Shown piece after piece: positions 24,011 to 33,259 of a stretch of DNA of 64,000 nucleotides. The stretch is taken from contig CM049322.1 in the NCBI GenBank assembly GCA_026874595.1, forward strand, positions 31,993,340 to 32,057,339. The letters are read 5' to 3'. This DNA is from Sipunculus nudus (lineage: Eukaryota; Annelida; Sipuncula; Golfingiida; Sipunculidae). The first letter of the stretch is position 1. Each line of letters begins with the position of its first letter. The notes beneath the pieces were generated by a model that saw only the letters and a list, made by a program, of their open reading frames with translations, was not told where the DNA came from and ran no database searches. A program made the translations under genes and the position numbers.

Positions 24011-25501
24011 CCTCCTGATGCTTTAACGATGGCGTTAGGATAGTGCACAAAATGCAGTAACAGCTTTATGTGATTTTTTTATCATATTTTTATATTTATT
24101 CTTATATAAGCATGACGTGAACATATTTAGCATTTCTATATTTTTATTGTTAGTAAAATGATCTTATCGCTAATTTAAACTTGTAATCTTTATATCTTTT
24201 GCATGAGACTGGGCAATTTTAAGTGTAATCCCACTGGTGACCGTTCCAAAAAGGTTCACTTTTGTTTGAAATATACAGAGAAATGGACTTACTGTGAGTA
24301 TAAAGTGGTACTCACTGTCATGATTTGAGCTCATTTGATGATGATCATAATAATACTAATGAAAATAATAATACAAACAATTTTCATGAGTTTGTCCTCC
24401 TGCCCTCACTATTTCTTTTTTAAATCACAAGAAAGGAATTACTCAGTCAATTACTTGTTAAAACCATTATATGGCCCCTCGCTTGAAATTTCCAGATTGA
24501 TTTTGTCTATAATGTGTATAGTTAAGTTGAAAGGATATTCTTGAACTGGGCGTTACAAAATTCTTTAGTTCATCGTGAAATATAGGGGATGCCTTCTTAC
24601 ATTATCAAACCCGCTGCCTCAGAAATAAAAACTGACCACTTGTTTAGACCCCATGCCGTGTAACTCCGCGTAGCTCAGTATATACTTATATGAAGTTTTG
24701 CTAGGAGAAAAAATTGCGAATATTCTTTGATATCCTTAATTTGGTGTTTTTCCTCACATATTTATTTATATAATCAAAGCTCTTTTCCAGTTTAGAACAT
24801 CGACAGTTAAGATGTAGCAGAAACTCATATTCCGTTTTTAATTGTCTTTTATAAGTCTTGGTGATTCTCCATCCGTTCATCTTTTGTTTATAAGTGGGAT
24901 TCCGTATACTTTGGCATCCACATAAGTAACCTGTGTATAAAATAGCCCAGCTTGCAATTCAACTGAAAAGATAGTGAACTTCTTTTACCACTCCTGCTAC
25001 AAGTCTAGACAAATTATGAGGCAAACATATAAGCAGACCCAGTTTTAATATCAAAGAGAGTTTATAAAGTCATTTTTTGCCGCCAGCACCAGTGTACGTT
25101 GCTTTATGGATAGAAATAGATGTATTCAATGTTTCCCAGAAATCCTGAAATAATCGCTGGGCAATGTTATACAGATAATACGAAAAAAGCACCCATGACA
25201 ACTTTGCCAGTGGCCGCTGTTATTAATCATTAGGATCAACATTTTCCATTCAAAAGTTTGTGTCAGTTGATTATTTAAACCTGGTCAATGATTCATTCAT
25301 GATATGGTATGTAAACTGTTGTGAACTAACGACCAGGGAACTTTTATTTCGAGAAACTTTGTTTTAACTTGCAATTTATGCAATGGTCCCATTTGTTCTT
25401 CTCATCAGAGAAGATTATATGTTAACACCGCTTTCTTTATTGTATGTTTTTGGGCCAATATTTCTTTAACTGATTTTAAAGTGGTCAGTGATATTTTATA
25501 A
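24011..25501. other. AT-rich non-coding
   Basis: No coding evidence. Ordinary AT-rich sequence up to the TA-flanked element end at 25504. Confidence 0.35.
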
Positions 25502-25744
25502 TACAGTCTAAGCTCCTTCATTTGCCAATCTTGGGACTCGGTGAATTTTTGGCGGTAAGCAAGGGTGGCGGTTGATCGAGGGGTCCAAATGGGATCTGCA
25601 GGGTACTAAAATCGGGCCATGCATTTCTTAGGCTCGTCTATAATTAGTCACATTGAAAAAACAACATTTTATACATTTAAATAACTTTATTCACATAGAA
25701 AGAAAAATTTACAAAAAAAATACAGAAAAATCATTTTTTTTAAT

Positions 25745-26073
25745 TTATTTACAAAGATATATATGTATAATATATCCGGTCAAAATATAAAATACTCCTG
25801 CCATTTTCACTTTCATCCGAGTGTGCCCCAAAGCATTCCGTAAAGGACCATTGTTTGCCAGCTTGTGACTGAAGAGCTGTATTCTTTGGCATATTCTGTA
25901 AAATTGCGCCAATAATCTGTCACTCGTTGTAGAAGCGGAAGGATACTGTTTGCTTCTGGACCGCCATGCCAATCTGTTTCATTTTGCTTGTCACCACTGC
26001 TTCGTCCAGCAAACTGCGTCACTAAGGCCAAAACCCCTAAAAAAACTCTTGGTGTGAAATCAACACCGGTCAC
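25745..26073 (-). other. Minus-strand open frame of unknown nature
   Basis: About 86 codons open on the minus strand, beginning right after a TGA and without an ATG start, with content unlike low-complexity DNA (for example YWRNFTEYAKEYSSSVTSWQ). A second overlapping minus frame (25745-25972) is also open. A possible acceptor (gctgtcatcag) lies just upstream. It sits inside the putative older DNA element, left of the retroelement. I do not recognise a family. It may be remnant coding sequence or chance. Confidence 0.25.
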
Positions 26074-26116
26074 TCAGCTGATGACAGCTGTCCCAAAACA
26101 ACTCAAGGGTGTTAAG

Positions 26117-26282
26117 TTGTAAAATAAATAGAATATTTATTGCCATTTAGTGGACAGGAGGCGCTGCACTCAGGGTTCACTAATTACCGCGCCTACAGGT
26201 GTCTATTACGTAACTGATCACCAAACGCTGCACTTGTCTCATTATAGCAGCGGCAGCTCGAGAGTTCGCACAGTTAATTTTT
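26117..26282 (+). repeat. A1 split direct repeat of the Ngaro-type element
   Basis: 166 bases beginning TTGTAAAATAAATAG and ending just before the first ATG of ORF1. Matches A2 (30071-30236) except for two substitutions near its 3' end (about 26250 and 26267). As the left terminal repeat it probably contains the promoter and 5' leader of the genomic RNA, although I see no canonical TATA box at a convincing position. Confidence 0.93.
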
Positions 26283-27278
26283 ATGGTCATTTACCTGTTA
26301 AATATGTCGGGGAATTTTGAATTAGAGACTTGGGCAGAGGAAACAAAGCTGTCCCCAAAAACAGTTGAAATATTGAAAACACAGGATATTAGTACAAAGG
26401 ATACGCTTTTGGCGTTGACGGAGGTGGACTTATCTGAACTCGGCCTGACCGTGGGCAGTAAAACCAAATTGAGGGAAGCAATTGTTCATTTGCGGAATGG
26501 ACAGAAGGAATACAACCTGGCTAATAAACCGGTAACGACTGCAGAGCTGAGAAAGGACAGTAAACTACAAATGCTTGTTGAGGAGATGGCCGATTCAGGT
26601 GCATTTTTTAATGAAGACATACTGGGAACCGCCAGGGAGCAGCCAACAGAGGGACCGCCAAGAAACAGCTCAGCTAAAGGTAAACACTGTTTCCTTATTC
26701 CTGACTTTCTAACCAGCCCATTGATAGTATTAGAAGAATCCGACAATCCTCTGTATGGCTCAGATGAGGGCTCCCTTGTATGGCGTTCCAAGAATCGTAA
26801 ACCTCGCCCAGAAGAAGTCAATTTAGCTCAGTGGATAAGCGCTAGTAACCGGATCCTGTGTAAATTAATTGAGGTGGGCGAAATAAATGACCTACAGCAA
26901 GTTAAACAGTACGCATCCTACCAAATAAAGATCGGCGAATTCGCGCAAGTGAACAAAGTGCCATCTGTCATGGTATATGACCACAGGTTCCGCCAGCTAC
27001 AGTCCGAAAACAATTACTCATGGGAAAAGGATGATGTACATCTTGCCATGTTTCATTTAGAGAAAAGTGAAAAAGTTTTAACAAAGCAAAAATTTGGCCA
27101 ATACCAACACAAAACAGTACGGCGTGACATAACAGGGGTTGAAATTTGCCGCGATTTTCAGACTGAAAGCGGCTGTAGGCGCCCTTTCTGTAGGTTCAGT
27201 CATGCGTGTATGGTCCCTGGATGTCGCCAAAAGCATCCCGAATACATGCACAACAGGTTGGGCCCCAATTATAAATAG
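26283..27278 (+). CDS. ORF1: Gag-like protein with SAM-like domain and CCCH zinc finger
   Basis: 331 codons from the first ATG at 26283, which abuts repeat A1. A second in-frame ATG at 26304 has A at -3 and may be used instead. Residues about 13-70 resemble a sterile-alpha-motif fold: Trp17, a run of hydrophobic helices, then LTEVDLSELGLTVGSKTKL. Such domains mediate self-association, plausible for a particle-forming protein. Near the C terminus a CCCH finger has Cys289, Cys298, Cys303 and His307 (spacing C-x8-C-x4-C-x3-H), followed by a second Cys/His cluster (Cys309, Cys314, His318, His323), consistent with nucleic-acid binding. The ORF ends in TAG (27276-27278), and the same frame continues open into the RT ORF, so this may be the N-terminal part of a read-through product. 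Confidence 0.85.
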   Translation: MVIYLLNMSGNFELETWAEETKLSPKTVEILKTQDISTKDTLLALTEVDLSELGLTVGSKTKLREAIVHLRNGQKEYNLANKPVTTAELRKDSKLQMLVEEMADSGAFFNEDILGTAREQPTEGPPRNSSAKGKHCFLIPDFLTSPLIVLEESDNPLYGSDEGSLVWRSKNRKPRPEEVNLAQWISASNRILCKLIEVGEINDLQQVKQYASYQIKIGEFAQVNKVPSVMVYDHRFRQLQSENNYSWEKDDVHLAMFHLEKSEKVLTKQKFGQYQHKTVRRDITGVEICRDFQTESGCRRPFCRFSHACMVPGCRQKHPEYMHNRLGPNYK

Positions 27279-27302
27279 GAAATACCCGTCACCAGCCCAT
27301 TG
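27276..27302 (+). promoter_or_regulatory. In-frame TAG between gag-like and RT ORFs: candidate read-through site
   Basis: Reading ORF1 onward gives AAA TAG GAA ATA CCC GTC ACC AGC CCA TTG, then the RT frame, with no other stop. The RT ORF has no ATG until 27477. So either UAG suppression, as in some retroviruses and retrotransposons, or a single point nonsense mutation in a once continuous gag-RT frame. The context is not the CAR-YYA signal of tobamoviruses. A downstream RNA structure was not assessed. Confidence 0.5.
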
Positions 27303-28952
27303 ACGTCTTGTCTGCCAGTATGGAAAGAAGCTTTAGATAAGGATGTAGATAGGGACTTTATAGTTAACGGCATTACCTATGGTTTTAAAATTGTAGATAA
27401 TAATTCATCCATTACACATGTGGAGTGCGAGAATTATCGCTCTGCTACCAACAGTGCTACAAGAAGCAAAGTTGAAATGCAAATTAGAGATGAGATAAAT
27501 AAAGGAAATTACTTTCTATGTGCAAAAAAGCCCACTATTGTCAGTGCTTTGGGTGCTATTCCAAAGAAGGATAGTGATGAAATTAGACTGATTCATGATG
27601 CAAGTATGCCCCAGTGCGGTTCTCTCAATTCATATGCGTCTCCGGAGTCTGTCTCTTATGAAAATTTAGACACAGCTGTTAAATATATTAATAAGAATTC
27701 ATTCATGGCTAAAGTTGACTTAAAGTGGGGATACCGGTCTGTTCCGATCCATAGGGATTGTTTCCAGGTTACAGGACTTAAATGGAAATTTTCTGGGGAA
27801 GATAAACCTAGATATATGTATGATACGCGGTTGTGTTTTGGCGCAAGTAAAAGTCCTGCGATATTTCAAAGAATTACCAAAGCAGTTGGTAGAATGATGA
27901 AAAGAAAGGGGTTTCATGGAATTATTGTATATTTAGATGACTTTTTATTAGTAGAGAACAGCGAGGAAAAATGCAGGAAAGCCTTACATACATTAATTGA
28001 TCTTCTTACAGATCTAGGATTCTCAGTTAATTGGCGCAAGGTGGTAGCACCTACGAAAATCATCACGTTTTTGGGTATTGAAATAGACTCATCCTTGGAA
28101 TTGCTGAGAATTCCAAGAGTGAAGCTTTGTGAGATTAAATCATATGTTTGTGCATGGCTAAATAAAATTTCCTTCACCAAACGGCAGTTGCAGCAAATAA
28201 TAGGCAAATTAAACTGGGTAGCGTCCATTTTTAGGGTGGCACGACCACTGTTAAGAAAACTGATAGATGTATGTAAATCTTTACAAAAACCTTCACACAG
28301 AACCAGGCTTAATGTGGAGCTACGGATGGAACTGCGAAGGTGGATATACTTCTTGCAAGGTGACCAATTCAATGGCGTGGCGTACATAAATGTTCGGAAA
28401 CCACAGCCCGATATCACCATATCTACAGATGCCTGCGATCAGGGCGGCGCGGCGTGGCATCACAATAAGCGGCAGCAACGGAGCGTGGATTGGTTCTATT
28501 GCAACTGGACGGCAGACTTCGCATTACTTGACATAGGTGGCAAAGACATTAATTTGAAAGAGCTTTATACAATTTTACTTGCAGTTCGCAGATGGCATAA
28601 AGACTGGTATAATAAGAAAGTGGTGGTTTACACTGATAATAATGCTGCTAAATATTGGATAAACAAAGGTATGGGCAAGAACGCGCATGTAAATGTTTGG
28701 CTCCAGGAGATAGCATGGTTATCCTTGACTGGTAACTTCTGGTTAACAGCGAAACGAGTGCCCACAGAAAAGAACATCACAGCTGATGCGATCTCCCGGT
28801 TTCACAACTTAAACTTTGCTGCTATGGCCCAGGCAATGTTACAGCAGCATTGTGGTATTGATATCGCAGACCATGAATACAAACTTTTTAACCATATGTC
28901 AACTGACGCTTTTTTTTGTGTGTTGCAGAACTGGAACAGTGGCAGACCTTGA
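27300..28952 (+). CDS. ORF2: reverse transcriptase / RNase H
   Basis: Open for 550 codons. There is no ATG at the start (27300 is TTG), and the first ATG (27477, residue 60) lies at the front of the RT domain. RT landmarks: first catalytic Asp in AKVDLKWGYRSVPIH (Asp140), LCFGASKSPAIFQ (178-190), and the YLDD box (211-214) with following LLVENS. Then GFSVNWRKV and FLGIEID typical of the thumb side. RNase H: Asp377 in STDACDQGG, Glu421 in NLKELYT, Asp446 in VYTDNNAAKYW and Asp496 in ITADAISRF, giving the D-E-D-D set. All catalytic positions are present. Probably expressed by read-through from ORF1, or from a spliced RNA. The last 12 codons overlap ORF3. Closest in style to DIRS/Ngaro RT. Confidence 0.92.
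   Translation: MTSCLPVWKEALDKDVDRDFIVNGITYGFKIVDNNSSITHVECENYRSATNSATRSKVEMQIRDEINKGNYFLCAKKPTIVSALGAIPKKDSDEIRLIHDASMPQCGSLNSYASPESVSYENLDTAVKYINKNSFMAKVDLKWGYRSVPIHRDCFQVTGLKWKFSGEDKPRYMYDTRLCFGASKSPAIFQRITKAVGRMMKRKGFHGIIVYLDDFLLVENSEEKCRKALHTLIDLLTDLGFSVNWRKVVAPTKIITFLGIEIDSSLELLRIPRVKLCEIKSYVCAWLNKISFTKRQLQQIIGKLNWVASIFRVARPLLRKLIDVCKSLQKPSHRTRLNVELRMELRRWIYFLQGDQFNGVAYINVRKPQPDITISTDACDQGGAAWHHNKRQQRSVDWFYCNWTADFALLDIGGKDINLKELYTILLAVRRWHKDWYNKKVVVYTDNNAAKYWINKGMGKNAHVNVWLQEIAWLSLTGNFWLTAKRVPTEKNITADAISRFHNLNFAAMAQAMLQQHCGIDIADHEYKLFNHMSTDAFFCVLQNWNSGRP
28907..28952 (+). promoter_or_regulatory. Candidate -1 frameshift site (T TTT TTT) in the ORF2/ORF3 overlap
   Basis: ORF3 is in the -1 frame relative to ORF2 and is closed upstream by TGA at 28904. 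The frames overlap only at 28907-28952. Inside this overlap ORF2 reads GCT TTT TTT TGT, so 28910-28916 is a U-UUU-UUU heptamer matching X-XXY-YYZ. Slippage there enters exactly the ORF3 frame at TTG TGT GTT GCA. Alternatively TTTTTTTGTGTGTTGCAG (ending at 28928) is a good splice acceptor. The sequence alone does not decide between the two. Confidence 0.6.
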
Positions 28953-29908
28953 AACAGGAACTGTCAGCATATCGGAAAGCAGCTTTCGCTGATACCACAA
29001 AAGCTACATACAAATGTCACCTCCGTGCATATTTACGTTTTTGTTTGTATTTCAAGTGTACGCCAGTACCTATTGATCGGGAATCATTATTGTTATATGC
29101 TGTTTTTTTGGCCAGATCGCTGAAACCAGAGAGCGTGCGACAGTACCTCAATATAGTTAGAATAATCCATCTGGAAGCAGGTATGTCAAATCCTTTAGAG
29201 AACAATTATGCTTTAAACATGCTACTGAGAGGAGTACGACGTCGTAAAGGATCGCCTCCTCGGCAGAAATTGCCTATCACGCCAATGATTCTTCGAGACA
29301 TTAAAAACAGGTTAAATCTGCGGGACTCTTTCCAGGCAACGTTTTGGACAGTGTGTATAGTTGCCTTTCTAACCTTCTGTAGAAAATCTACATTATTGCT
29401 CAAGAGCCCTAATAAATTTGACCCGTCTTCTGATTTGACCTCGTGTGATCTCTCTCGTGTGGACGGCGGTCTTGTTCTAAACGTTAAGAGAACAAAAACA
29501 GTGCAGTATAAAGAAAGACAATTACAGATCCCTCTTACACAAAACAATGGTGACTTGTGCCCAGTGTTAGCACTGGAAAATATGTGTACGCAGATTGGGG
29601 AGGTCGGCAGTAGGCCAGATATACCGCTGTTCGTATATCGACACAAAAGCGGTGGCTTGAAAGTTATGACACACACGCTTTTTAATGATATGCTGAAAAG
29701 AACTCTTGAGACATGCGGCTACAATTCGCGCGAATACTCGGGACATTCATTCAGGCGGGGTGGAAGTTGCTTTGCCTTTTTGAATGGTGCACCAGAACTT
29801 TTAATCAAAGCGCAAGGGGACTGGCGATCCAACTGTTGGGAAAGGTACATAAACATTCCGTTAGAATATCGCTGGCGCATATCAAACCTGCTGGCATCTA
29901 AGATGTAA
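28916..29908 (+). CDS. ORF3: tyrosine recombinase
   Basis: About 330 codons open, without an ATG near its start, so the N terminus depends on frameshift or splicing. N-terminal SAM-like/core-binding part: FADTTKATYKCHLRAYLRFC resembles the phage-integrase N-terminal helices. Catalytic domain: Arg156 in FLTFCRKSTLL, His277 and Arg280 in GHSFRRGGS, Trp303 in QGDWRS at the second-His/Trp position, and the nucleophile Tyr311 in WERYI. This is the R-H-R-(H/W)-Y set of the tyrosine recombinase family as found in DIRS, Ngaro and Crypton elements. It would integrate a circular DNA intermediate. Stop TAA at 29906-29908, about 70 bases before B1. No lesion seen. Confidence 0.92.
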   Translation: MCVAELEQWQTLKQELSAYRKAAFADTTKATYKCHLRAYLRFCLYFKCTPVPIDRESLLLYAVFLARSLKPESVRQYLNIVRIIHLEAGMSNPLENNYALNMLLRGVRRRKGSPPRQKLPITPMILRDIKNRLNLRDSFQATFWTVCIVAFLTFCRKSTLLLKSPNKFDPSSDLTSCDLSRVDGGLVLNVKRTKTVQYKERQLQIPLTQNNGDLCPVLALENMCTQIGEVGSRPDIPLFVYRHKSGGLKVMTHTLFNDMLKRTLETCGYNSREYSGHSFRRGGSCFAFLNGAPELLIKAQGDWRSNCWERYINIPLEYRWRISNLLASKM

Positions 29909-29975
29909 TGAGTTGTGTGACTAAATATTTCCTTATTTTTCAGACATTGTAGTTATTTCATGGTGTTGGGCTCTG

Positions 29976-30071
29976 GAGGCAGTTTATAACCACCGATTGC
30001 CATGTATAACTGCAGCGAATGGAATACAACGTTATAAGCCCAACACCGTCTTGTTATTTATGGACACTAAT
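29976..30071 (+). repeat. B1 split direct repeat
   Basis: 96 bases from GAGGCAGTTTATAACC to GGACACTAAT. Appears identical to B2 (30295-30390). Just upstream, 'ggtgttgggct' (29962-29972) is complementary to 'agcccaacacc' inside the repeat, so a stem could form around the B1 left border. Confidence 0.93.
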
Positions 30072-30236
30072 TGTAAAATAAATAGAATATTTATTGCCAT
30101 TTAGTGGACAGGAGGCGCTGCACTCAGGGTTCACTAATTACCGCGCCTACAGGTGTCTATTACGTAACTGATCACCAAACGCTGCACTTGTCTCATTATA
30201 GCGGCGGCAGCTCGAGAGTTAGCACAGTTAATTTTT
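30071..30236 (+). repeat. A2 split direct repeat
   Basis: 166 bases matching A1 with two substitutions, directly abutting B1 (one shared T). Contains AATAAA at about 30077, a possible polyadenylation signal for the element transcript. Confidence 0.93.
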
Positions 30237-30294
30237 TTTTAATTTCACATTTTTAAAGTTTTTAAAGTTATATTGAGCACTTTTATATCTTTAT
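30237..30294. other. Short A2-B2 linker
   Basis: 58 bases, A/T-rich, with a direct repeat (tttttaaagtttttaaagtt). Not present between A1 and ORF1, where the ORF begins immediately. Confidence 0.7.
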
Positions 30295-30390
30295 GAGGCA
30301 GTTTATAACCACCGATTGCCATGTATAACTGCAGCGAATGGAATACAACGTTATAAGCCCAACACCGTCTTGTTATTTATGGACACTAAT
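30295..30390 (+). repeat. B2 split direct repeat, right end of element
   Basis: Second copy of B1, ending GGACACTAAT. The sequence after 30390 (cattcattag) is not element sequence. Confidence 0.93.
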
Positions 30391-30405
30391 CATTCATTAG
30401 TCAGT

Positions 30406-30927
30406 GGCACTGGTTACTTAATCCATAAGCATTGAGGCGTTACACGGCCAGGTCAGCTGAGCCCAAATGAAAACACCCCGGATTGACGAAATATTTCCGA
30501 CTTGTCTTAAGCTGGAATCAGGAAGTTGGCGTATGATCAAATGAATGTGGCACATTTGGGTTAAAAGCACCTGGCGGATGGCGGATAGCAAGGCTGGCAA
30601 ATGAACGAAGTAATTAAGTAATAAGAAAATGGGGACTTTGTCATTTGTTGGCGATATGGTTGGCGGATGAACAAGGGGCGAATGAAAGAGGTTAGACTGT
30701 ATATAGTTCTGATGATTCTAAAAAATGGTTGATTTCTTCTGTCTTGAAAAATTCCGAGTTATAAATTAATTTAAAATAAATAAAAAGCAGACAAACCAAT
30801 TTAAGATTAATATTTTTCATAATATAACTATTTATTTATGTGTATTAATTAGGGAGAGGAATTACCATAAATGAACGTTATACAAGAGAATGCTAAGGTG
30901 TAGTTGACAAGCTGCACTGTTAGACAT
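30406..30927 (+). repeat. Tandem duplication, unit 1
   Basis: About 522 bases, repeated immediately downstream. Contains the CAGTCTAACC-type terminus in reverse at 30677-30699. Confidence 0.9.
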
Positions 30928-30929
30928 AT

Positions 30930-31467
30930 GGCACCGGTCACTTGATCCATAAGCAGTGAGGCGTGACACGTTGTAAAGACAGATGCGGCCAGGTCAGCTG
31001 AGCCCAAGCGAAAACACCCCGGATTGACGAAATATTTCCGACATGTCTTTAGCTGGTATCAGGAGGTTGGCGTATAATCAAGGGAATGTGGCACATTTGG
31101 GTAAAAAAGCACCTGGCGGATGGCGGATAGCAAGGCTGGCCAATGAACGAAGTAAATAAGTAATAAGGAAATCGGGACTTTGTCATTTGTTGGCGATATG
31201 GTTGGCGGATGAACAAGGGGCGAATGAAAGAAGTTAGACTGTGTATAGTTCTGACGATTCTAAAAATGGTTGATTTCTTTTTTCTTGAAAAATTCCGAGT
31301 TATAAATTACTTTAAAATAAATAAAAGGCAGACAAACCAATTTAAGATTAATATTCTCATAATATAACTATTTATTTATGTGTATTAATTAGGGAGAGGA
31401 ATTACCATAAATGAACGTTATACAAGAGAAAGCTAAGGTGTAATTGGCAAGCTGCACTGTTAGACAT
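30930..31467 (+). repeat. Tandem duplication, unit 2
   Basis: About 538 bases, highly similar to unit 1 over the full length. It carries about 18 extra bases near 30970-30990 ('gttgtaaagacagatgc') and scattered substitutions. Ends at 'gctgcactgttagacat', as unit 1 does. No coding content. Confidence 0.9.
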
Positions 31468-33259
31468 TAAAAATTAACTGCGTTGGTAAGGGCTACACAT
31501 ACAAAGAGAATATATAGTCAGTGTAACAGTATATAGAGATATTTCTAGTACTATAACATACGCACACACACTAAGAGATACAGGAAAATATAACATACAA
31601 TGTCTGATGCATTTCTTAAGTGTTTATTGACATTTAGGAGCTTGGCAATGTATTACAGGTTATGATACTTACAAACCATGAGTAAAAAAAAAAAAGAAGA
31701 CAGAACTAACAAACCTGAAGTTTAGAATGATTAGGGATATGTATATATGGCAGTTATCTAAGCGAACATGGTTACGTTACCTACAAAGGCATCGATCGTT
31801 CCTATGAGTTCTTCTCACGTTTATTAATACATTTCAGTTTATAACTTATGCTGTTAATGTTCAGGACATTAGATATTTAAACACTCCGTCGATTAGTATA
31901 GTCACAAATTACACATGAAAACGGTATGAGCCCTCCTGTTATACTAGGTATAATATTGCATGGTATTAAAACGGTAATGTTCTCTGTGCATAAGATAGTG
32001 TTTCTTTTCCCGAATGGATTTCATGTCACTCTATAAAGTTCACTGGTGGCGGGCACTGAGTTGTTCAGTAGAGTAATAGATATTTACCGTATTTGCAGTA
32101 CATGGAAGAAATGTTTGCATTCCGGATGGTCGGTAGGCACTTCAAACATGACTGTTTATGAGATACATAATGTCAGCATGAAACCACTAGCTTGGTACAT
32201 TTCCAAACACTTGTAAAATGTCCTTTAGGTACGCTTACACCTACTAGTATTTTGCTACATTACGTTTTCTTTAATTAACCGTGTTTCAAGAATCACTTTG
32301 CCTTCTACTAATGACGGATGTAGATCCTGGCAGTGGATTGTGATAACTATAATCTTTTGCATGTGAATAGCGATAATAGTTGATAATAGTTGAAGAGGTA
32401 GTTGTTTGGATATGTGCGTAAGTTGCGGAAGTGCGTCTACTTAGTGCATTAAAAGGCCTCAGCAGGTATTGATAAGAAGATATGCAGCAATACTACTAGC
32501 CGGCTCCGCATTAGGCACTAAAAAGTAATTCCCGCTGACTTATGTATACCTTACTGCTGTCTTATCTCAATATACTTATCCGTATGATGTGATTTTACCA
32601 TAAAGGTATAAATTGATTTTATTGGCCTTTTATACAGTTTTATTTTTTTTATTTAGTAGCTCATTTAGTATACGAGAAACATTGATTTCGTTATCTTATA
32701 TCTTCCGAAGGTTTTTGTCGATAATTAAATCTACATTGCTGGACGTAAGTATAACATTGACCGTTTCGAATAACCTTCATCTTCAATATATCATTTACGT
32801 TCAGATATTCTGATTTAATATTATTAAAAATTGTGTATAAGATATACATAAATATAAAAAGATATGATATGATATGCAACTTAATTTTGTAAGTTAACTT
32901 AAATATGTGAGTAAATACATCGGAACATGTATGTTGGTTATGTCAAGTGATCATTTTTATCAACGACTCTCATTTAGGATTGAGAAGAGTGATGAAAGCA
33001 CTTTGAATCAGATCGTTTTAAGCTCTTCATATGTATTTGCTGCTTCTACAATGAACACACATTGAATTACATTTTTATATTAACCCTGTAAACATTGTGT
33101 ACCTAAACAATATTTTCTCAAAATACGCTATTGATTTGAATGTCATCATTCTACTCCACATTATAAAACCATGGCAATAGTAACAGTTACGTTTTGATTA
33201 CAGAACGAAGGAGTTAAATCAATTGGTGAAATATGGAGTGTCAAAAAGAATTAATTTAC
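31468..33259. other. AT-rich sequence, possibly 3' part of the receptor gene
   Basis: Any further 3' exons of the minus-strand receptor gene should lie here. I see a weak candidate ending in a GTAACG donor near 31780 but nothing I can support. No other gene. Confidence 0.35.

Larger units (their letters stand above)
26117..30390 (+). mobile_element. Ngaro-type tyrosine-recombinase retrotransposon, near intact
   Basis: Organisation A1 (26117-26282), gag-like ORF, RT/RNase H, tyrosine recombinase, B1 (29976-30071), A2 (30071-30236), B2 (30295-30390). Split direct repeats in the order A1...B1-A2-B2, a recombinase instead of an integrase, and no methyltransferase are the known signature of Ngaro-like elements in the DIRS order. 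A1 and A2 differ at 2 of 166 positions with no indel; B1 and B2 appear identical over 96. The B1/A2 boundary joins the B2 right end to the A1 left end with one shared T, as expected if it records the junction of a circular intermediate. No target-site duplication is expected or seen. Length 4,274 bases. The reading frames contain no lesion other than the in-frame TAG between ORF1 and ORF2 and the -1 step before ORF3, both of which may be programmed. Confidence 0.9.
25504..30699. mobile_element. Putative older TA-flanked DNA element interrupted by the Ngaro-type element
   Basis: The left end CAGTCTAAGCTCCTTCATTT at 25504 follows TA (25502-25503). At 30677-30699 the reverse complement reads CAGTCTAACCTCTTTCATTC and is followed by TA at 30700-30701. 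The outer 23 bases agree at 20 positions. TA flanks and CAG ends fit Tc1/mariner-pogo-like elements. Subtracting the inserted 4.27-kb retroelement leaves about 0.92 kb, so this would be a short non-autonomous element. The pairing of these two ends is an inference: similar ends recur, for example in the duplicated unit at about 31219-31241. Confidence 0.5.

Noticed and set aside
26486-26821. Minus ORFs inside the retroelement (also 27720-27917, 27914-28420, 29017-29205, 29206-29676)
   Set aside because: Antisense shadows of ORF1, RT and recombinase.
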